A DNA stretch of 64,000 nucleotides from a virus, in the IMG/VR virus record IMGVR_UViG_3300047319_001872, positions 248,001-312,000 of that record. One strand, given 5' to 3'. Below the pieces are notes generated by a model. The model did no database searches. It was not told where the DNA came from and saw only the letters and a list, made by a program, of their open reading frames with translations. Positions 61,623 through 64,000 of the stretch are shown one piece after another. A program made the position numbers and the translations under genes. Every line of letters begins with the position of its first letter. Position 1 is the stretch's first letter.

Positions 61623-61740
61623 CGCCTCGTCCGATGCTCACCCAAACAGCTACCCGTAAAACGGACTGTGGTATTGTTGCGGTCGGAACTGAGGCGGTCT
61701 GGACATCTCAAGCTGCGAGCCAAGTGTTAGGCCCTAGTGC

Positions 61741-62153
61741 TAATTTTTAGACAGTCCATGGACCTCTAAACAATTGCTTCGGGTACTCCCTTGAAAACTG
61801 TCGCACTTATTGCCTCCTGCGCACCAGTAGGCGGCAGGCCATTACTCACGGAATGTAAAAGACCCTAGCCCCCGATGCACCCCCTGCGCCTGATGCGCGG
61901 TTCGGCTGGAATGGGACTAAAGTCTGCGCATGGCCAAATCATCGGTCCGAGTCAACGGGCCAAGCGCATCGCCTCAATGGCTGAAGGTACTACGAGCACC
62001 CTTAGCTCGCGTTGCCTTCCCCAGCTGGGGACGTCGCGCATGATGTCTATTCACCCTCGCATGCGCCTGCAAGGGTGAGGACCGATGAACTTTACGAGTG
62101 GCGGCGGCCTGAATGGACGGGAACCACGAAAAATCGTGATAGATAAACCGTCC
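61741..62153 (-). ncRNA. Large structured RNA candidate C
   Basis: Part of the 740-base gene-free stretch 61504-62243. Helices seen: TCATCGGTCC/GGACCGATGA (61939-61948, 62079-62088, 10 bp), TCACCCT/AGGGTGA (62051, 62072), CCCC(AGCT)GGGG (62019), CGAGC/GCTCG (61993, 62005), GGACGG/CCGTCC (62115, 62148) around CACGA/TCGTG, GACAGT/ACTGTC (61750, 61797), GCCTCCTGC/GCGGCAGGC (61812, 61831; 8 of 9). GATGCGC/GCGCATC (61892, 61964) crosses the 10-bp helix, a pseudoknot if real. No gene with a ribosome site fits. Strand is minus by the terminator at 61568. Confidence 0.6.
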
Positions 62154-62243
62154 AAAGTCAGACCACCACCACCGGGCCAGAGAGCTGATCTGGCTAAACA
62201 TCGGTTCTTATTGCTTTCCTTATCGTGTCGTCCAGCGTTGTTG

Positions 62244-63248
62244 TTAGAGGATCAGCCCCGTTTCATCCGCACGGTCGCCTGCGCCCAGAATGGACTTGTG
62301 CGCGACGCGCGACTGCTGTTCCTCGCTCAGGTGCGAGAGCACCTTTTGCACGTTGGCCACGGCTTCGTGGATCACCCGGTCGCCCGTGATGTAATGCACC
62401 GGCGATTCCTTGGCGATGTTCTCGGGCATGTCGGCCGGGAACAGTCCGAGAAAGCGCACTTCGGGCATGAACGGTAGCGTCGCATCAGCGCCCGCTTTCG
62501 CCAGCGTCGCAACGCTGATGACATTGCCCACGTGAGCGTGCGATTCGCCGTTCTTGACGATGTGCAGGCCTGCGAGCATCGGCTGCTTGAAGGTGGTGAC
62601 CTTGTCGAAGCGCAACCAGTTGTAGAGGTCACGTGTATCGAGCTCGGTGTTCTCGCGGCTAAAGAGCGCAGCGAGGCCGACCACGACGGTTTCGATTTCA
62701 GCGTCCACCGCAGCGCGCGGGGTGTCTTGCGTGTTCTGCAGATAGGCGATGACGATCGGGGCGCCCGCGGCCTTGGCGATGGCTTCGTAGGACTTGATCG
62801 TGTTGAGCGTGTTCTCCGCGTACAGCCGGGTCGAGGCATCGCCCACCATGACCACCACCACCGGCACGTCACGTGCGAGCAGCTCTTGCGTAAGAATCGG
62901 GCCGATCACCGAACCCGAACCACCCGACGCCGAATGCAACACCAGTGCCAGGTTACCCGGCTTGTGCGCGTGCAGGATTTCCTTGACGCGTTCCTTCACG
63001 ACAGCGGCATGTTCGCGGCGCACTTGTCCAGAACCGTCGAGGCCCTGGAAGTGGTAGATCGCGTTCGCATCGATGTTCGCGTTGAGCATGTTCGACTTGC
63101 TGGTGTCGATATACGTCGGCTCGACGACAGCCATGCCAGCTTGTGCTTTACCGCGGTACTTCTCGAAGCGCGTCGCAATGTTCGTGCCAGCTCCGCCCGC
63201 TGCGTAGATGCTGATACGACCTTTGACTTTCTCGATGATTTCGGACAT
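62244..63248 (-). CDS. phuZ: PhuZ phage tubulin
   Basis: A 334-residue tubulin/FtsZ-fold GTPase. The N-terminal strand-loop 'YAAGGAGTNIA' (15-25) is the first nucleotide-binding loop; 'HSASGGSGSVIG' (105-116) is the tubulin signature G-loop. The C-terminal acidic tail is the type used for lateral contacts. In phiKZ-like phages PhuZ filaments form a spindle that centres the phage nucleus and carry capsids to it. AGGAAAG precedes the ATG. It is second after the promoter at 63802. Confidence 0.9.
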   Translation of the reverse strand: MSEIIEKVKGRISIYAAGGAGTNIATRFEKYRGKAQAGMAVVEPTYIDTSKSNMLNANIDANAIYHFQGLDGSGQVRREHAAVVKERVKEILHAHKPGNLALVLHSASGGSGSVIGPILTQELLARDVPVVVVMVGDASTRLYAENTLNTIKSYEAIAKAAGAPIVIAYLQNTQDTPRAAVDAEIETVVVGLAALFSRENTELDTRDLYNWLRFDKVTTFKQPMLAGLHIVKNGESHAHVGNVISVATLAKAGADATLPFMPEVRFLGLFPADMPENIAKESPVHYITGDRVIHEAVANVQKVLSHLSEEQQSRVAHKSILGAGDRADETGLIL

Positions 63249-63334
63249 GTTTCTTTCCTAGTTTTTTCAAATTGAAGCACTCCTACATAGTAGGGGATGT
63301 GCTCGTAAAAAATGCCCGTGGTGAAACGGGCACC

Positions 63335-63745
63335 TTAGACTGCAACCGCTTCCGAGCTCAGGACGTCAGCCGTGATGATGAGGGTCGACATCGGCTTGTG
63401 TTCAGCGATGAAGAACTCTTCAAACTTCGATTCATGGAAGTGCATTTCGAGCGGGGTGAGTTCCGTCGATTGGCGATCCTTCGCGTTCAGGTAGTCAAAC
63501 ACCTTGCGCTTGGAACCGGCCCACAGCACGCCAGCTTCGAGTTCGCCCTTGAAAGTCTTGTTTGCGCCATCAGCCATCGATGCGCGAAATCCTTCAATCA
63601 CGAAGTCACCGTTGGCGTTTTGCGACACACGGTACAGGATAGTAGCGCCATCGGTGGACACTTCGTCCACCACATAGTGCTTGTTCATGTACACGAGAGC
63701 GGAGAGGTTAGCTGCGTAAGCCTTGATGTTAGCAACGTTGTTCAT
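63335..63745 (-). CDS. Early-type small protein before phuZ
   Basis: AGGAG precedes the ATG at 63745. The 136-residue product has 'MNKHYVVDEVSTDGATILYR' and a beta-rich N-terminal half with C-terminal helices. It is first after a full early-type promoter and directly before phuZ, so it should be made at once on infection. No family recognised. Confidence 0.65.
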   Translation of the reverse strand: MNNVANIKAYAANLSALVYMNKHYVVDEVSTDGATILYRVSQNANGDFVIEGFRASMADGANKTFKGELEAGVLWAGSKRKVFDYLNAKDRQSTELTPLEMHFHESKFEEFFIAEHKPMSTLIITADVLSSEAVAV

Positions 63746-63801
63746 GGTAATGCTCCTGATAGGTTAGATAATCTTAGAAGCTTCTGCTTCTGTCTACGTG
63801 C

Positions 63802-63830
63802 GTAATATAGGTCTGAAATTGTTTTCAATC
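63802..63830 (-). promoter_or_regulatory. Early-type promoter (extended)
   Basis: On the minus strand: GATTGAAA (63830-63823; one change), 13 bases, TATATTAC (63809-63802). It serves the gene at 63745 and phuZ. Confidence 0.78.
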
Positions 63831-63882
63831 GACTTTTAACACGCGATCCTATGTAGATTCTTTTTTTGAGCGGAGGCCTAGA

Positions 63883-64000
63883 GTGAATCCTATCACCCGA
63901 GCTGTGGATGATCTGAAGTTCCGGATTCCACGGCGTGTATTGGAAGAGGTGTTTGTCGAGCGCACGGCCCGTTGGCGCACAGCCCCGCGTTCGATCGACG
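63883..64000 (+). CDS. Unknown protein, cut by window end
   Basis: A GTG at 63883 follows GGAGG with 6-base spacing and the frame is open to the window end (39 codons). The visible part begins MNPITRAVDDLKFRIPRRVL. It is divergent from the early unit at 63745. Function cannot be judged from this fragment. Confidence 0.6.
   Translation, partial: MNPITRAVDDLKFRIPRRVLEEVFVERTARWRTAPRSID

Noticed and set aside
61741-62153. Group I intron or RNase P RNA in region C
   Set aside because: A short 'GCAGACTTTAGTCC' string recalls intron P7, but the other core elements and flanking split exons are absent; RNase P core motifs are also missing.

Overview
The window is part of a nucleus-forming jumbo phage of the phiKZ type (Chimalliviridae-like). 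Diagnostic genes are a PhuZ-type tubulin (62244-63248), a chimallin-like nuclear shell protein (46688-48598), several split pieces of multisubunit RNA polymerase, and a B-family DNA polymerase split into two distant genes. Gene order on the minus strand matches my recollection of phiKZ: tubulin (gp39), DNA polymerase part, chimallin (gp54), beta' N-part (gp55), a gp68-like subunit, beta C-part (gp71-73), beta' C-part (gp74), helicase, then a second beta' C-part (gp80, virion enzyme). Base composition by eye is in the mid to high 50s percent GC. Together with a protein that copies the beta-proteobacterial form of the EF-Tu N-terminus, this suggests a Ralstonia/Burkholderia-type host; the host is an inference.

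Layout. 1-8.6 kb: probable tail/baseplate virion proteins, an orphan DUF6527 protein, and a three-gene minus-strand group with a membrane zinc metallopeptidase. 8.7-11 kb: small membrane protein and DNA polymerase N-part (exonuclease plus motif A). 11-17.2 kb: minus-strand early-type accessory genes (AAA+ ATPase, NUMOD protein, several unknowns) and a muramidase. 17.2-22.2 kb: two Ala/Pro/acidic proteins sharing a module, the virion RNA polymerase beta' C-part, and an unknown. 22.4-26.3 kb: plus-strand virion-type proteins and two tandem macrodomain proteins. 26.3-46.5 kb: large minus-strand block with two paralogous structural-type proteins, SF2 helicase, three non-virion RNA polymerase genes, the gp68-like protein, an SSB-like protein and a calcineurin-like nuclease. 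46.6-49.3 kb: chimallin and an HNH endonuclease. 49.5-53 kb: ten tightly coupled small genes, one with the EF-Tu N-terminal mimic. 53.2-64 kb: a structural-type protein, DNA polymerase C-part, a row of eight small unknown genes, tubulin and an early-type gene.

Two regulatory signatures recur. Four minus-strand units follow a promoter with box GATTCAAA, exactly 13 bases, then YATATTAC; YATATTAC matches the phiKZ early-promoter core TATATTAC. Gene blocks are separated by strong hairpins, often with a UUCG tetraloop on the minus strand, bounded by CATA/TATG arms. Three gene-free stretches (54650-54907, 57038-57604, 61504-62243) are unusually rich in long perfect helices and look like structured non-coding RNAs. 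No tRNA, rRNA, CRISPR array or insertion sequence was seen.
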